The notes under the pieces: model-generated
What the model was told of the DNA's origin: nothing
What the model saw: only the letters and a program-made list of their open reading frames with translations
Database searches by the model: none
NCBI GenBank assembly: GCA_015680685.1
Contig: MNCI01009519.1
Span: 1,277,208-1,341,207 of the forward strand
Reading direction: 5' to 3'
DNA: 64,000 nucleotides
From: Gnetum montanum
Taxonomy: Eukaryota; Streptophyta; Gnetopsida; Gnetales; Gnetaceae
Program-made: the position numbers and the translations under genes
Shown here: one piece after another, positions 46,981 to 57,079 of the stretch
Position numbering within the stretch: the stretch's first letter is position 1
Layout: every line of letters begins with the position of its first letter

Positions 46981-47186
46981 AGGATTTGGGGATAGTTTTA
47001 TGGAGGATTAGGCCAGTCACCTTAAAAGCTCTGCGTTTGTTGTTTATGCTACTTATTCATACAGCCTAATATTTTTGAGGCTTAGGATTTGGGGATAGTT
47101 TTATGGAGGATTAGTCCAGTCACCTTAAAAGCTCTGCGTTTGTTGTTTATGCTACTTATTCATACAGCCTAATATTTTTGAGGCTT
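46981..47186. repeat. Recent 103-bp tandem duplication
   Basis: 46981-47083 and 47084-47186 are identical except for one base (GGCC against GTCC at the 33rd base). Such identity contrasts with every other repeat in the window. Confidence 0.95.
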
Positions 47187-47469
47187 TCCATTAGCTTTTT
47201 TCCATTAGGCCCTTATTTAGTGTGCCACGGCACCCCGCCCAAAGGGCAATAAGGGTGAATGAATGGTAATAATCTCTGCCCCTCTTCCCCCTCTCATTCC
47301 CAAATCACCAGCCACCTCCTCTGACCAGATTTATGATGAGGCCGCCAACTTCCATGCATGCGTGAAAATGTTGGTACATCAAGTGTAGATACAATGATCA
47401 CACTGACACAAATTTTACAATGTTGAAAAAGGAATAATGTAAATAAGGAATGAATTGTGAGGGAGCTGC
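47187..47469. other. GC-richer stretch downstream of MYB pseudogene 1
   Basis: It contains several CpGs and a C-rich stretch. On the minus strand around 47205-47265 a reading with LIA and GCRGT vaguely resembles the third-helix LIAGRLPGRT of MYB R3 repeats, but without a splice site; I do not rely on it. Confidence 0.3.
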
Positions 47470-48375
47470 CTATTGCCTACAGTCAATTGAATGCATGTGC
47501 ATGATGAGTCTGATCTCAGAGGAAGACAAGATGGGAGATTTTAGACCCCACCTAAAGTAGTTGAGCCATCTCAACCTACGCCTCTGGCCACATCTATTCA
47601 GACCTGTAATAATACCATAATAATGAGTATCTACTAATACAGTAAAACTCGATCAACATGAACGCAATTTTCTTTTATTTATTTAACATTAATTTTGTGG
47701 GCTCTCTTCATTCTTCATGTTGGTTGTTCGTCTTTCTAAATATATTGCATCTATTTAAAATGCAATTTAGCAGAGTCTTACCTTAATAAGCATTGCCAAC
47801 CATGCTACACCTTATGGTTTAAAACTTTAGAAACAGAAAAAAAAATCCAATTTTTTGTTTTATATATACTAGTTCTCCTAATTTATCCTTCCAATCAATC
47901 TGGTTTCTTTAAACCCAGTATAAGCCAAGAGAACCTAGACAGCATCTTTTACTTTTCCTTTTTCTCCCCAAAAGATTACCTATTTAGTTTCACAATTTGA
48001 TTATAAAAAGAGTATTACTAATAACATCACAACATTCTAAATAGAAAAGCCCAGATCCATCTTAACAATGTTATATCAAGAAGCAACAGTAGTGCCTGGA
48101 ATGACGGCCATGATGCGCCAGCAGCTGATGCCATGAGTGACGATGGTTTGGTATGTTTCATGTCGTCGTCCGGACTCCATCTGCTTTTTTTGACATTGCT
48201 CCTCTCCCTGCATCAGCTTTTGCAGACCATTCTGATTCTGATTCTTCCGGTTATTTAGATCTATCTTCCCGTGAACATGAAATGATAAAACTGGGTTGGC
48301 GTTTAGTAGTTGTTGTGTTGCATGGGTATCCATTAATTCTGTAACGTGAACGATCTCGTCCAAGCAAACTTTCAT
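47470..48375 (-). pseudogene. R2R3-MYB pseudogene 1
   Basis: Exon 2 (47470-47603) follows a 3' splice site TGGTATTATTACAG and reads LNRCG, then RLRWLNY, the end of the MYB R2 repeat (family form GLNRCGKSCRLRWLNYLRP), and goes on with SSSEIRLIMHMHS, matching the start of R3 (S.EE..LII.LH). It ends at a CAATAG matching the family's GNR splice position, with GC instead of GT as donor. Both introns thus sit where plant R2R3-MYB genes have them. The exon is 134 nt against the usual ~130 and is frame-shifted near its end; CGQRRR replaces CGKSCR. An upstream exon-like part starts with ATG at 48375 (MKVCLDEIV) but does not show the first half of R2. The product would be a DNA-binding transcription factor; this copy is broken. 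Confidence 0.7.
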
Positions 48376-48473
48376 GGAGATGAAGAAAAACTATCAAATC
48401 TGTTGGTAAAAGGAGTAGCACCCCATATGCCCCACACAAGGCGACTCAAAGGTTTAACAGTAACCACTTTCTA

Positions 48474-48730
48474 GTGTCTACCGACTTGACCGTAGCTTTG
48501 GCTTTTCCTTGGTCAAACTTTCTCTTCCTGTACCCACCATGATATGCTCCAGGCTTATGTTAAACCCTAAACCCTTCGGACGGCTATGCATTGTTGGTTA
48601 GTCTTGTCTGCGTCTATTCCATACGCGGAGGGAATAATTTTCCGTCTTACTGTAAGCTACATGTTAATTAGATGCTCCTTTTTGGATATCTAACGGACGG
48701 ATGTACACGGAGATAGAAAACAAAATAACC
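48474..48730 (-). promoter_or_regulatory. Upstream region copy P1 of MYB pseudogenes
   Basis: First of three related copies (also 48741-49060 and 50690-51110). It has a telo-box AAACCCTAA (48562-48570) and two W-box cores (TTGACC at 48486, GGTCAA at 48511). It lies upstream of the minus-strand ATG at 48375. Promoter function is inferred from position and conservation only. Confidence 0.45.
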
Positions 48731-48740
48731 AAAGACTTTG

Positions 48741-49060
48741 TGTTCACCGACTTGACTGTAGCTTTGGCTTTTCCTTGGTCAACTTTTCTCATCCTTTACC
48801 CACCATGCATATGCTCCACGCTTCTTCCACCTTGTTAATAATAGATTTATGTTAAACCCTCAACCCTTCTTGATGGATTGGAGGATGGCTATGCATTGTT
48901 GATTAGTCTTGTCTACGGGGAATAATTTTCCATCTGGAAAGTACATGTTAATTAGATACTCCTTTTCGATATTTTTAGAAAGGTGGTATAAGGAACATTG
49001 TACATGGAGATAGAAAACAAAATAACCAAATACTCTGTGTTCATTTGTGGGTCCATTAAT
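48741..49060 (-). repeat. Upstream region copy P2
   Basis: Tandem repeat of P1 with the same order of landmarks: GACTTGACTGTAGCTTTGGC, TTTTCCTTGGTCAA, AAACCCTCAACCC, TGCATTGTTG, GGGAATAATTTTCC. Its right part continues into sequence shared with the third copy (GTGGGTCCATTAATATCCC). Confidence 0.75.
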
Positions 49061-50000
49061 ATCCCTAGCTATAGCAAGTTTAAGTTTACAACTTATTTGT
49101 TTAATTTTATAACCTTTTCTTCTTTATTAAAATATTTAAATGATCCTATGTTATCTTTTTGGCATCTTATATAATTGTAGATGTCAAACAATTCAATTAC
49201 AATGTAAGCACTTAGCAATTAGAATTTAAAAAATGTTACTTAAATTTGGAAGATGTTCCACTTTATAAAAGTTAATACCTTTATAAGGGAAATCTTATAT
49301 AGTTGATGATTAAACTAATGCATTCAGGCGTGTATAGGGTAAGTGGTTAGGATAGTCATCTTTTGACTAGGAGGTTGTGGTAGTAGTGGAATAGCCTGGT
49401 GATGAGACCTTTTTAGTTAGTGGGTCACATCTACTTTATTGGTAGATAAGGCTTGTGCTACCTATGCAGTAAAAAATATGATTAAAGTACTTATATGTAT
49501 CAAGCTTATACCTAATTCAGTTAACAAGTTATTCCAATCTAAAGGCATCTTCATTCCATTAAAACAATATTATCATATATATTAAAATATTTCTTTTGAA
49601 AGAAGGAATGGATCACATTAAATTAAATAATACGCAATACCTCATAGAAGACGATATTGTCATTGCATATTTGCAAAAAAATTACGAAAAAAATGAGAAA
49701 AAAATGATTAAACTAATTATAAGTATCATGCTCGTAATCAAAGTTTTTTGAAAAAATAAATGCTGAGAAGTACAACATGATGAAATATTGATGGAGGATT
49801 GTTATTTAAATACCTAATTGATTTAACAAGTTATTCTAGTCTAATGGCATCTCTATTCCATTAAAACGATATTAAAATATTTATTTTGGAGAGAAGGAAT
49901 TGATCATATTATATTGCGATACTATATTCAATTAAACGTCGCTGGAGTGCAGTTTAAGAGCTACTATAGTCAAATCAATTAGGCATGGCTGGAGTACGGT
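49061..50000. other. AT-rich spacer with internal repeats, possible tRNA-like relic
   Basis: 49500-49660 and 49800-49920 are copies of one sequence (TTATTC.A.TCTAA.GGCATC), with a third at 51480-51590. At 49330-49385 GGGTAAGTGGTTAGG and a later GGTTGTGGTAGT loosely resemble A and B boxes of a tRNA-derived element. No gene is seen. Confidence 0.4.
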
Positions 50001-50607
50001 TTAACTCTGTGCAGCTGTAACTGATGGAACTGTGCTCCACGAACTTGACCAGATCAATAGCCCATTAATCAAGGGATCTGGCATTTCTACATTCAAACAT
50101 TTCTTATCAGTAACTTCATCATGAGCAGGCGCAGGTGGAGGTGCAGGTGCAGGTGCATTAGGCGTAGCTGTAGTTACAGAAATGGGGTAACCATGGACAT
50201 ATTAGTACCACCTGTCAACAGGCGCCGAATATCACACCAGTCACAAATTTACAATGTAATAACGTTAATAAGCAACGAATGGTGAGAGAGATAAAGGTAC
50301 CTATTGTCTACAATTGAATGCGTGTGCATCATGAGTTTGATCTCGGAGGAAGACAAGCCGTGAGTTCTTGGGTCCGATTTTTAAGTAGTTGAGCAATGTC
50401 AACCTACAGCTCTCACCGCATCGATTCAGACCTGTAATAATACCATAATAATGAGTATTCCTGCAACAGCTTTTGCAGGCCATTCTGATTCTGATTCTTC
50501 GGGTTGCTTGGATCCATCTTTCGGTGAACATGAAGTGATAAAACTTCTTTGGCCTTTGGTAGTTGTTGTGTTGCATGGGTAACAACCTCGTGCAAGCAAA
50601 CTTCCAT
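50001..50607 (-). pseudogene. R2R3-MYB pseudogene 2, tandem duplicate
   Basis: Exon 2 (50301-50431, 131 nt) follows the same 3' splice site as copy 1 and reads LNRCGESCRLTLLNYL. A one-base shift within AAAAA gives SSEIKLMMHTHSIVDNR, matching R3, and ends at donor AG|GTACCT exactly at the family's GNR/W position. After an 89-nt intron, exon 3 (50001-50211) starts with the expected Trp but then jumps to a C-terminal part: an Ala-Pro run (PNAPAPAPPPAPAH), then LNVEMPDPLINGL and a stop at 50001-50003. The rest of R3 is deleted. Intron 1 is reduced to about 28 nt compared with ~600 nt in copy 1. The upstream part starts at ATG 50607 (MEVCLHEVV). Confidence 0.7.
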
Positions 50608-50689
50608 GGAGATGAAGAAAAACTATCAATTCTGTTAGTAAAAGGAGTTACCCTTTATGCCCACCTAAGGCGACTCAAAGGCTAAACAG

Positions 50690-51110
50690 TTATAGCTTTC
50701 TACTGACTTGACTGCAGCTTTGACTTTTCCTTGTTCAAACTCTCTCATCGCTGTACCCACTATGCATATGCTCCACGCTTCTCCCACTTGTTAACATTAA
50801 ATTTCTATTAAACCCTAAATCCTTCTTGACAGATAGAGAGGACAGCAATGCATTGTTGGGTACTCTTGTCTACATCAATTCCATACGCGGAGAGAATAAT
50901 TTCCCATCCTACTGGAACCCAACATATTAATTGGATGGTTCTTTCTGGAAGCCACATATTAATTGGATGCTTCTTTCTTTAGAAAGGTGCTCTAGTGTAA
51001 TCTTATCAAGGAACATTAAAGACGGAGATAAAAAAAACAAAATAGTTGTGGGTCCATTAATATGTTGTGGGTCCATTAATATCCCTGGGCATCGCTATAG
51101 CAAGTCCACA
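50690..51110 (-). repeat. Upstream region copy P3
   Basis: Third copy of the P1/P2 sequence, upstream of MYB pseudogene 2. It keeps a telo-box-like AAACCCTAAA and has two small tandem duplications of its own: CATATTAATTGGATG.TTCTTTCT twice (50925-50985) and TTGTGGGTCCATTAATAT twice (51045-51082). Confidence 0.75.
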
Positions 51111-52189
51111 GCTTTTTCATTTAATTTTATAACTTTCCTTCCTTTATTAAAATATTTAAATAATCATATATTATCCTTTTAGCATCTTATATAAAAGTAG
51201 ATGCTAAGCAATTCAATCATATATAACTTGTAAAATGTTACTTAATTTCAAAGATGTTCATCTTTATAAAAGTTAACACCTTTACAAGGAAAATCTTAAG
51301 CAATGATTAATCTACTTATATGTATCAAGTTTATTGGAAGGATGTCCTTAGACACACAGTATAATCAATTGTTTTTGAAAAATTAAATATAGTAAAGTAT
51401 AACATGATAAAATAGAAAAATAATTATCTTATTAAATGAAACTTGTGTTGATCAAGGATTATTATTTAAAAACCTAATTGATTTAACAACTTATTCTAGT
51501 CTAATGGCATCTGTATTCCATTAAAATGATATTAAAATATTTGTTTTGGAGAGAATGAACTAATCATATTATATTACGATACCTCACAAAAGAGTACATC
51601 ATCCTTGTGTAGGGCCTCCAAGGATGCAACAAAAAACCCTAGAAACAAAAACCTCCTTGGACAAAGTAGTCAAAAGGAAAACATCCATTTCCCCATGAAT
51701 CACCAAGATTATAGGAAATCCAACAAAATAAAGCAATAGGCATACCTAAAAGTGAAATTAGGATTATAGAAAATTTACTCTATTACAAAGATGCTAATAA
51801 TATATTGTATCTTGCTAGTGATTTATAGTAATGCATTCCAATGTTTTTTTTTATATTTGTACTTATGGTTGTGCTTTTTGAAATTTGAATGGGAAGGGGA
51901 GAATGTTAAACCTTGAAAAAAAGTTCTATTAATCAAAATAGAGCATTAAATACACATGTAGTATCTAACAAACTAAATAGAAAGGGTAAAAAATATACAA
52001 GTAACATCTGATAAAATAGATAGAAATAATAAGGAAAAGACCTATGAGATTTGGGGATGCCTACTCAAGTTTTCATCTTTACAATCAAGCCAATAAAAAA
52101 AGAAAGAAACACCCTTTCAAGAATTCGTTTCTTAGAAAAGATTGACTATAATTAGTAGTATAATTGTCATGAAGAAATAATCAAATTGT
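51111..52189. other. AT-rich sequence up to element 2
   Basis: Up to about 51590 it parallels 49070-49960 (right arm of the MYB segment duplication). 51600-52190 shows nothing recognisable; the left end of element 2 lies near 52190, with no LTR or gag before it. Confidence 0.4.
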
Positions 52190-52234
52190 AATTAAAAAGA
52201 AGAGCTTCCTTGTAGAGAACTATGCTAAATAAGG

Positions 52235-52861
52235 TTGCTTGCAATAGAGCCTTTATTGCTGATAAATGTTAATGCCAATGAAGAACCTAAAAGAAAGATG
52301 CTCTTTAGGAATGGAGCTAGGTGTCTAGATAGTGGTGAATGGATAAACATTTTAATTGATGATGGTGCTCAAGAAAATGTGATTTCTTCAAAGACTGTTT
52401 CTAAGCTTAGTTCGAAGACATTTCCACATCCTAGGCCCTATAGAGTCCATTGGCTATCCAAGGATCATTTCCAAGAAGTTAAGGAGAAGTGTATTTTATC
52501 TTTTAGAATTGGTTCTTTTAAGGACAAGGTGCATTGTGACATCCTCCCTATTGATTGTGATGATGTTATTTTGGGAAGACTTTGGAATTTTGACAATAAG
52601 GCTTCTTTTAGAGGTGTAATAAGTGTTTGTTCTATTCTAAGAGAAGATGGGATACATAAACTCATTCCTATGACTTGGCAGCAATATAAGGCAAATGTTT
52701 GTATTAATGCTTCATTAATCTTACTTAGTGAACAAGAGTACTTACAAGCACATGAAGAGGCTGGACATGGTTTTGTCATCATGTCAACACTTGTAACAAG
52801 TGAGAGGAGCATACAAAGAACTTCCTCCAATAGTGCAACCTTTGACATTAGAATTTGCTGA
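52235..52861 (+). pseudogene. Protease region of element 2
   Basis: A 208-codon open frame. INILIDDGAQENVISSKTVS is the active-site block (D-D-G in place of D-S/T-G), HPRPYRVHWLSKDHFQEV follows, and CDDVILGRLWNFD is the ILGRPW motif with Leu for Pro. The rest leads towards RT with WQQYKANVC and a helical linker. The reading then shifts frame into the RT entry region. Confidence 0.75.
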
Positions 52862-53470
52862 TGTTTTCAAGGGAAAATTGGAAGGACTTCCACCAGTGAG
52901 ATCCATCCAACATCAAATAGTTTTCATACCATGAGCTACAATTCCAAATAAAAGAGCCTATCGAATGACTCCAAATAAGAGAGAAGCATTGAGAAAGCAA
53001 GTGAATTACTATCTAATAATTTTATTAAGGAATCTATCTTTCCTTATGCCATTCTAGCTATGTTAGTTCCCAAGAAGGACACTGATGAATTAAGGATGTG
53101 CATAGATTCTAGGATGGATGACATTCTTGATGTGCTTGCCAATGCTTAGATTTTTTTCTAAAATTGATTTAAAAAGTGGTTATCATCAAATAAGGATTAG
53201 ATCAAAGATGAATGAAAAATAATCTTTAAGATACCTAATGAATTTTATGAGTGGTTAGTCATGCCTTTTGGGGTAATCAATGCTCCAACAACATTTATGA
53301 GGCTCATGCATGAAGTCCTAAGGGATTTTATTGGTAAATGTTGCATTTTTTTCTTTGATGAAATTCTTTTTTACAATTCTATAGAAGAGGACCCATGCAC
53401 ATCGTTTGAGGATGATTTGAACGAAGTTACAAGAGGCAAATTTGGTGCCAAGAAATGCAACTTCATGTAG
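52862..53470 (+). pseudogene. Reverse transcriptase of element 2
   Basis: ADVFKGKLEGLPPVRSIQHQ and IPNKRAYRMTPNKREALRKQ open the domain. About 20 codons of the palm are deleted near 53110, where CIDSR jumps straight to MDDILD; element 1 retains them. KIDLKSGYHQIRI follows, then the open stretch 53261-53470 with MPFGVINAPTTFMRLMHEVL and the catalytic loop FFFDEIL, in which the second Asp is Glu. Frameshifts separate the blocks. Confidence 0.8.
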
Positions 53471-54160
53471 AAAGACACTATCTACCTAGGTCATGTTGTC
53501 TCCAAGAACCAAGTCAAGATGGAACCCAGTAAGATAAAGGCAATTAAGGAATGGCCTTCACCTAAGGATGTGGGATAGGTTTCATCTTTTCTTGGTTCGG
53601 CTGGCTTCTATAGGAGATTTTTTAAGAATTTTAGTTTCATTTCATGGCCTATGATTGCTTGTTTGAAGAAGAATTCAGCATTTATATGGGATAATAAGAA
53701 ATAAAAATCCTTTCAAGCATTAAAAGAGAAAATTTATAGTGCTCTAGTTTTGGCAATTCCAAATTTCTCAAAACTTTTTGAAGTGGAAGTAGATGCAAGT
53801 GGGCTTAGTATTGGAGGTGTGCTTTCTCAAGAAGGTAAGCCAATTGGATTCTTTTCCAAAAAATTAAATGAATCTAGAAAAAATTATAATGTGTATGAAA
53901 ATAAGTTATATGGTATACTTTAAGCCATTAAACAATGGAAACATTACTAGCTAGGATTAGAGTTTCTTTTATTTACTGATCATAGAACACTTCAATTTTT
54001 GAATTCTTAAAAGAAATTAAGTGCCAAACACATGAAATAGAAAGAGAAACTGAAAGATTTTCTTTTTTCTTTTTTTTTGAAACATAGGAGTGGCAAGTCT
54101 AATGTTGTGGCTGATGCTTTGTCTAGAGTTCATGTTGTTTCTACTAATGTGAAAGTTTAA
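53471..54160 (+). pseudogene. RNase H of element 2
   Basis: YLGHVVSKNQVKMEPSKIKA, SSFLGSAGFYRRFFKNFSFI, then [20 protein letters not shown] with the first catalytic Asp, [30 protein letters not shown] with a further catalytic Asp, and SGKSNVVADALSRVH with the last. The series is nearly complete, broken by about six stops. Confidence 0.85.
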
Positions 54161-54229
54161 GGATTTGATTCTTTTGCTTCATTATATCCTAATGATAAGG
54201 TTTTTGGTGCATTTTGTAAACAATTATCT

Positions 54230-55608
54230 TCCCTATTATTAGGAAGGATTGATTAATGGAAATCTTATCATGTGAAGAATGGGATTTTGTTCAAGGATGG
54301 AAAATTTTGTGTTCCAAAGTGTAATTTCAAGTACAAACTCCTTGAAGAGAAATACCAAAGTGACATGGCTACATATATGGATAAGACCAAGACATTGGAA
54401 TTGGTGAGCAAAAATTACTTTGGCCAGGTATGTATAGTGTGGTAAAATTTGTAAAAGAAAGCTATACTTGTCAAAAGTTCAAAGGGGAAAATGTGTAGAA
54501 GATCATTATCCCCCATTACCAATCCCAAATGCACCTTGGGAAAGTGTTTCTATGGACTTTGTTTATGGCATTCCTAAGACAAGATGCAGTCATGATTCTA
54601 TACTTGTTATAGTAGATAGATTTACCAAGATGGCTCATTTTATTCCATGCAAGAAAGGTAGTGATACTTCCCATGTTACACATTTATTCTTTTAGCATGC
54701 TGTGAGGCTATGTGACATTCCTTTAAACATTGTGAGTGATAGGAACGTTAAGTTTACCAACCATTTTTGGAGATCACTTTGGAAACTACTTGGAACCAAG
54801 TTGTCTTTTACATAGCCTATCACTCCCAATTAATGGGCAAATTGAAGTTGTGAATAGGTCTCTATTGAAGATCTTGAGGTTTTTGTATGAGGATTAGCCT
54901 CAAAGGTGGGAAAATATGTTGTCTCATGCCGAATTCTCATACAATAATGCATTCCATTCTAGCATTGGTAAGAGTTCCTTTATGGTAGATTATGGATTTT
55001 CACTTAGAATGGTTGATGAGTTGAGGAAATTTGAATATTGTACCTCTTTGAGTTCAAACTTTGTTAAGAAAATGAAAGAATTGCATCAACATGTTAAATC
55101 TCTCTTGGAGAAAAAGAAAAAGATTGTATCTTCCAAGGCCAATGAAGGCAAGAGGACAATTAATTTCCAAATTGGTAATTATGTTTGGATTTACTTGAGC
55201 AAGGAAAGGCAAAAGAATGTGCACTTATACAAGCTTAAGTCAAAGAGAATTGGTCCATTTCAGATTAGGGCCAAAATCAATCCAAATGCTTATGATATTG
55301 ACTTACCTAATAATTTTCCTATTTCTTGTATTTTTAACATTTCAGATTTAATCCCATACCATGGGAATGTGATTGCATCAGAATTGAGGGATAGTCTTGA
55401 GAACCTCAATGATGTCCTTGAAGACTCAAACTCAGTTATGCCATCAGGGAAAGCAATTGTGATGCAAGCAAGGAAGGCTAGGAGCATAAGAGATAGAAAA
55501 GTGCATGAGTACTGGGTGCATTGGAATGATGATGTGTCTAAAAATGCCATTTGGATCCATGAAAAATATTTGGCTTTTTGGGTGCTTCATGCTATCCCAA
55601 GTGTATAG
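54230..55608 (+). pseudogene. Integrase with chromodomain-like C-terminus, element 2
   Basis: A zinc-binding part with several His/Cys lost (LELVSKNYFWPGM, SYTCQKFK) is followed by a core with all three DDE residues: PWESVSMDFVYGIP, NIVSDRNVKFTNHFW and NGQIEVVNRSLLKI. The open frame 54916-55608 (230 codons) has AEFSYNNAFHSSIGKSSFMV, a basic helix, FQIGNYVWIYL, KRIGPFQIRAKINPNAYDI and finally HEYWVHWNDDVSKNAIWIHE, the chromodomain-like block shared with element 1. Frameshifts near 54690-54910 prevent a full product. Confidence 0.85.
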
Positions 55609-55632
55609 ACAACTTGAGGACAAGTTTAAATT

Positions 55633-55649
55633 CTTAAGGGTGGAAGAGA
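55633..55649 (+). other. Polypurine tract of element 2
   Basis: TTAAGGGTGGAAGAGA directly before TGATGAGGACA, equivalent to the tract at 40917-40936 of element 1. Confidence 0.7.
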
Positions 55650-56074
55650 TGATGAGGACATTGCCTAGCCCATGTCTAATCCTCAATATGTTTGTCCATA
55701 GATGTTTTTGTGTTGTTGTGTTTTTCTTTTAGTGTTATTTTTTTGATGATGATCTCATGGTATTTTGACATGTTTGGTAGTATTTTGGGACTATTTTGAT
55801 AAGTTTAGGATGTTCTAGATGCTATGGGAACTTGTTTGGAGGTGTTCAAAGGTTCCAAGCCTCAAAATAAGCATTTTTAATTTTGACACTAGCAGGATAG
55901 ACATCTATCATGGCAATTAGACATCTAATTTTCATATTAGATGGCTACAAACTCTCAAGACATCTAAGCCAAGACATCTAATATGATTTTAAGACATCTA
56001 CTCTGATATTTTTGCACTTGGAATAGATGTCTATTGTTTCTCCTAGACGTCTCACATAGATTTTAATGGACATA
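55650..56074 (+). repeat. Partial 3' LTR of element 2, with AGACATCT array
   Basis: It begins TGATGAGGACATTG and is cut at 56075 by G2. AGACATCT or close variants in either orientation start at 55899, 55919, 55939, 55958, 55972, 55992, 56025 and 56045; five of the seven steps are 19 or 20 bp. Confidence 0.75.
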
Positions 56075-56934
56075 TGATGAACTATGTTTTGCTAGGCCCC
56101 AATATTAGATCCTCGATATTGGGTATGTGATTTTGCAACATGGATAATGATATCGAATACATGATATTGTGATTCCTATGTACGCCTATAAATACCACAT
56201 TTAGGCACACAGAAAAGGGGATTCGGTAAGTGTAAGTTTAGAGTCTTTTTTGTTTGTCTCTAATTCATCTCAGTTCTTTCCCCAGTGCATGCTTGCAGTG
56301 TGATGATTGTAATTGTATGGAACCTTTATTTGAGTGTGACGTACTTGGACACACACATGATCGGTAATAAAGATCGAGATTACTCCATCATTGCAACATT
56401 CACTTAATTTTCAATTGTTTAATTGTTATGGTTATTTATTATTTTCTTAATTAATATTTCTTTACCATCATTTACTATTCCTATTGTTAAATGTAAAATG
56501 AGTACGACTTAATCACAAACATTTAAGTGTAACTATTTGGCAAACCAGTAGTGTATCTAGGAGTGCTCAAGTAATGTGCGCTTGATAATCCTAGAAGTAG
56601 TACACGAGGTCAAAGATGTGCATGGATGATTAAGGACGAATGCTCATCGCACTTAGGCTAGTTTAGATTTTTCTTTTTATTGTCCATTAGCTTAATTAAG
56701 ATTGTTCCCTATCTTCTCTAGGAGTAGCATTAGTTTAGGATTCCATCATTCACCTCACTCTGGACTAAATCATATGTAACAAAGAAAATACTAGTTCACG
56801 TGGGAAGACAACAAACTGCGATCAACGTGTAACTATCTAGATACCACAACTAGTCTGTCTATGAAGTTCGACCAAATCATGCGTACATGATTGTATTCAT
56901 ATGGTTGAGTATAGGGGTACCTAGCCACTCATCA
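56075..56934 (+). repeat. 5' LTR of G2
   Basis: 860 bp, TGATGAACTATG to CTCATCA, matching 29493-30347 and the inverted 35598-36453. AATATT 56101, GATATT 56115, GATATC 56149 and GATATT 56163 keep the 14-bp steps (the middle gap is 34 = 14+20), and the TATA box (56187-56193) begins 19 bp after the last site. Confidence 0.85.
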
Positions 56935-56935
56935 T

Positions 56936-56953
56936 TTCCATCATTGCTGGGGA
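56936..56953 (+). other. Primer binding site of G2 (Athila/Tat type)
   Basis: TTCCATCATTGCTGGGGA, 12 of 18 bases identical to TGGCGCCGTTGCCGGGGA; four of the six differences are C-to-T or G-to-A. Confidence 0.55.
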
Positions 56954-57079
56954 TGATGCTAGTTATTTAGATTAGTTACATCATACAAGATCATTGTAAT
57001 GAAGCCTTGATGATATATCTTTTAGCAAGAAAATAATTGCTAATAATTCACAAACAAATTCACAACAATTTCTCTCTCA

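Larger units (their letters stand above)
52190..56074 (+). mobile_element. Chromodomain-type Ty3/gypsy element 2, 5'-truncated
   Basis: Protease, RT, RNase H, integrase with chromodomain-like end, polypurine tract and the first ~425 bp of the 3' LTR. The 5' LTR and gag are missing. The 3' LTR is interrupted at 56075 by element G2. Coding parts are far better preserved than in element 1 (open frames of 208 and 230 codons), so it is the younger copy. Confidence 0.75.

Noticed and set aside
48076-48375. 99-codon minus-strand frame as an independent small gene
   Set aside because: It starts at the putative MYB pseudogene ATG but its second half runs into the intron region; only the part shared with 50460-50607 is likely exonic or 5' UTR.
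48556-48576. Interstitial telomere repeat
   Set aside because: Only about one and a half AAACCCT units are present; a promoter telo-box is the simpler reading.
49325-49390. Functional tRNA gene
   Set aside because: The B-box is poor (GGTTGTGGTAGT) and no acceptor or anticodon stems can be formed; at most a SINE relic.
55290-55686. Minus-strand open frames of 80-86 codons
   Set aside because: They lie antisense to the well-supported integrase C-terminus and chromodomain-like end of element 2.
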